Positions 63,280 to 64,000 of a stretch of DNA of 64,000 nt are shown one piece after another. Numbering within the stretch: position 1 is the stretch's first letter; each line of letters starts with the position of its first letter. Made by a program: the position numbers and the translations under genes. Below the pieces are notes generated by a model, which worked only from the letters and a program-made list of their open reading frames with translations, had not been told where the DNA came from and did not search any database. Origin of the DNA: Planctomycetota bacterium (GTDB lineage Bacteria; Planctomycetota; PUPC01; JACPCR01); assembly GCA_016179685.1 (NCBI GenBank), contig JACPCR010000062.1, positions 1-64,000 of the forward strand. The letters are read 5' to 3'.

Positions 63280-63900
63280 TTAGCCTCCTACCTTCGTGTC
63301 CACGCCCGTGGTGGAGCGCACGCCGATCTTCCAGAAGGACGCGAACCAGCCCACATGGACGAGCTGCGTGTGCGCCGGCTTCTCGATGAGCACGCGCTCG
63401 CGGACCTTCTCCTTGGGCACCGACTCGAACTCCTCGAAGGTCGCCACGAGCACGCTGAAGCGGTGGGCGTTCTCCTCCCAGGTGCCGTAGACTCTCGTGT
63501 CCACTTCGACCGTGGAGTGGACGCCGATCCGCCAGCCCGCGCCGTACTCCTCGACGATCTCCGGCTTGATGCCGGTGTAGATCTCGACGAACTGCCGGAT
63601 GCCCTCGACGGTCCCGCGGATGGTGTAGAGCTGGACAATCCGGCGGATGAGCTCCCGGCGCTTGGACTCCTCCCACGTCTCGTCGAGGAGGAGCGCGACC
63701 CACGAGGCGAGCCAGGGAAGGAACCGCGCGTCGGCCCGCTGGGCGTTGAGCTGGCGGTGGAGTCCGTAGACCTCGTCTTCGATGCCCACGAGGACTTCCG
63801 CGAAGAGGCCGAGGAGCCGGTACGTGAGCCCATCCTTTCCCTCTCGGCGGTAGGTGCCGGGGAGGGATCGGAAGAGGGTGTCCTGCACGGTTTCGGGCAT
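63280..63900 (-). CDS. Phage tail protein I-like (P2 gpI family)
   Basis: A 206-residue protein: TLFRSLPGTYRREGKDGLTY, RLLGLFAEVLVGIEDEVYGL, RADARFLPWLASWVALLLDE, RELIRRIVQLYTIRGTVEGI, RQFVEIYTG. The FLPWLASWVAL and IVQLYTIRGT motifs are typical of tail protein I, a wedge component of contractile-tail baseplates. It lies between the baseplate J-like gene and the fibre gene in the expected order. Intact. Confidence 0.8.
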   Translation of the reverse strand: MPETVQDTLFRSLPGTYRREGKDGLTYRLLGLFAEVLVGIEDEVYGLHRQLNAQRADARFLPWLASWVALLLDETWEESKRRELIRRIVQLYTIRGTVEGIRQFVEIYTGIKPEIVEEYGAGWRIGVHSTVEVDTRVYGTWEENAHRFSVLVATFEEFESVPKEKVRERVLIEKPAHTQLVHVGWFASFWKIGVRSTTGVDTKVGG

Positions 63901-63910
63901 CCGTTCATCC

Positions 63911-64000
63911 TCAAGCCGCCACGTTCACGATCAGGTCCTGGACCCGCGGAAGTTGGAACTCCTCGATGGGCACGGTGCCCACAGGCACGGCGATGCCTTC
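63911..64000 (-). CDS. Baseplate J-like protein, C-terminal end (partial)
   Basis: Only the last 29 residues are in the window: EGIAVPVGTVPIEEFQLPRV, then QDLIVNVAA and a TGA (63911-63913). Position directly before tail protein I and the text fit the C-terminus of a P2 gpJ/Mu gp47-type baseplate protein. The rest lies beyond the right edge. Confidence 0.55.
   Translation of the reverse strand, partial: EGIAVPVGTVPIEEFQLPRVQDLIVNVAA

Noticed and set aside
61944-63389. 481-codon plus-strand frame opposite the tail fibre gene
   Set aside because: Antisense shadow of a GC-rich fibre gene; the minus strand has the fibre repeats and a ribosome-binding site.

Overview
This is a GC-rich bacterial chromosome segment of the accessory kind. 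It holds little housekeeping DNA, two diverged copies of a tailed-phage lysis/tail cassette, two large anti-phage gene sets, a serine-recombinase cassette, three Fic genes, small toxin-antitoxin pairs and many broken genes. A secreted TIM-barrel-like protein, a phytanoyl-CoA dioxygenase remnant and an ArsR/MtrA-like operon suggest a Planctomycetota-like or candidate-phylum environmental bacterium. That placement is a guess from gene content; no rRNA or ribosomal gene is present.

Layout. 1-3.7 kb: transposase and VapC remnants, a secreted protein, a conserved hypothetical and a dioxygenase stub. 3.7-6.3 kb: a four-gene ArsR-controlled operon read leftward. 6.3-7.1 kb: phage terminase C-terminus and zinc-ribbon remnants. 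7.2-10.1 kb: Fic gene, broken phosphoesterase, RelE/ParE-type toxin-antitoxin pair. 10.1-11.1 kb: cluster of palindromes, a dead GIY-YIG gene and a truncated gene called X here. 11.1-20.1 kb (leftward): defence set A, made of an Xre regulator, SNF2 helicase, TrlF-like PHP/AAA ATPase, AlbA-type protein and a truncated DUF1156 methylase. 20.2-21.9 kb: phage lysis cassette copy A. 21.9-29 kb: scrambled phage genes plus a DUF4143 ATPase, a second Fic gene and a nucleotidyltransferase. 30-36 kb: third Fic gene heading a rightward operon (HTH, MNT, HEPN, AlbA, pRiA4b-like, SWIM). 36-39 kb: large serine recombinase with its partners. 39.1-42.4 kb: a lone Hsp90-like ATPase/DUF3883 gene between 31-bp direct repeats. 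42.7-43.7 kb: intact GIY-YIG gene and gene X. 43.7-58.3 kb (leftward): defence set B, made of an HTH regulator, DUF499 ATPase, PglZ, DUF1156 methylase, SNF2-DUF488 helicase, DUF488, dual-OB, TcmP and three-Cys proteins. 58.4-64 kb: phage lysis/tail cassette copy B running off the end.

Three observations stand out. (1) A 285-bp element encoding a GIY-YIG nuclease sits in frame inside the set A helicase, and 33-42-bp palindromes with the same ends sit in frame inside several other genes. For five sites the uninserted sister or paralogous gene is in this same window. (2) Sets A and B both lie just beyond the same phage gene, each begins with a small regulator, and gene X lies at the far end of both, so they look like alternative cargo in one phage slot. 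(3) Both phage copies carry a slippery heptamer, a 7-nt spacer and a conserved stem in the holin-like gene, opening a conserved -1 frame that has no start codon of its own: a likely programmed frameshift.
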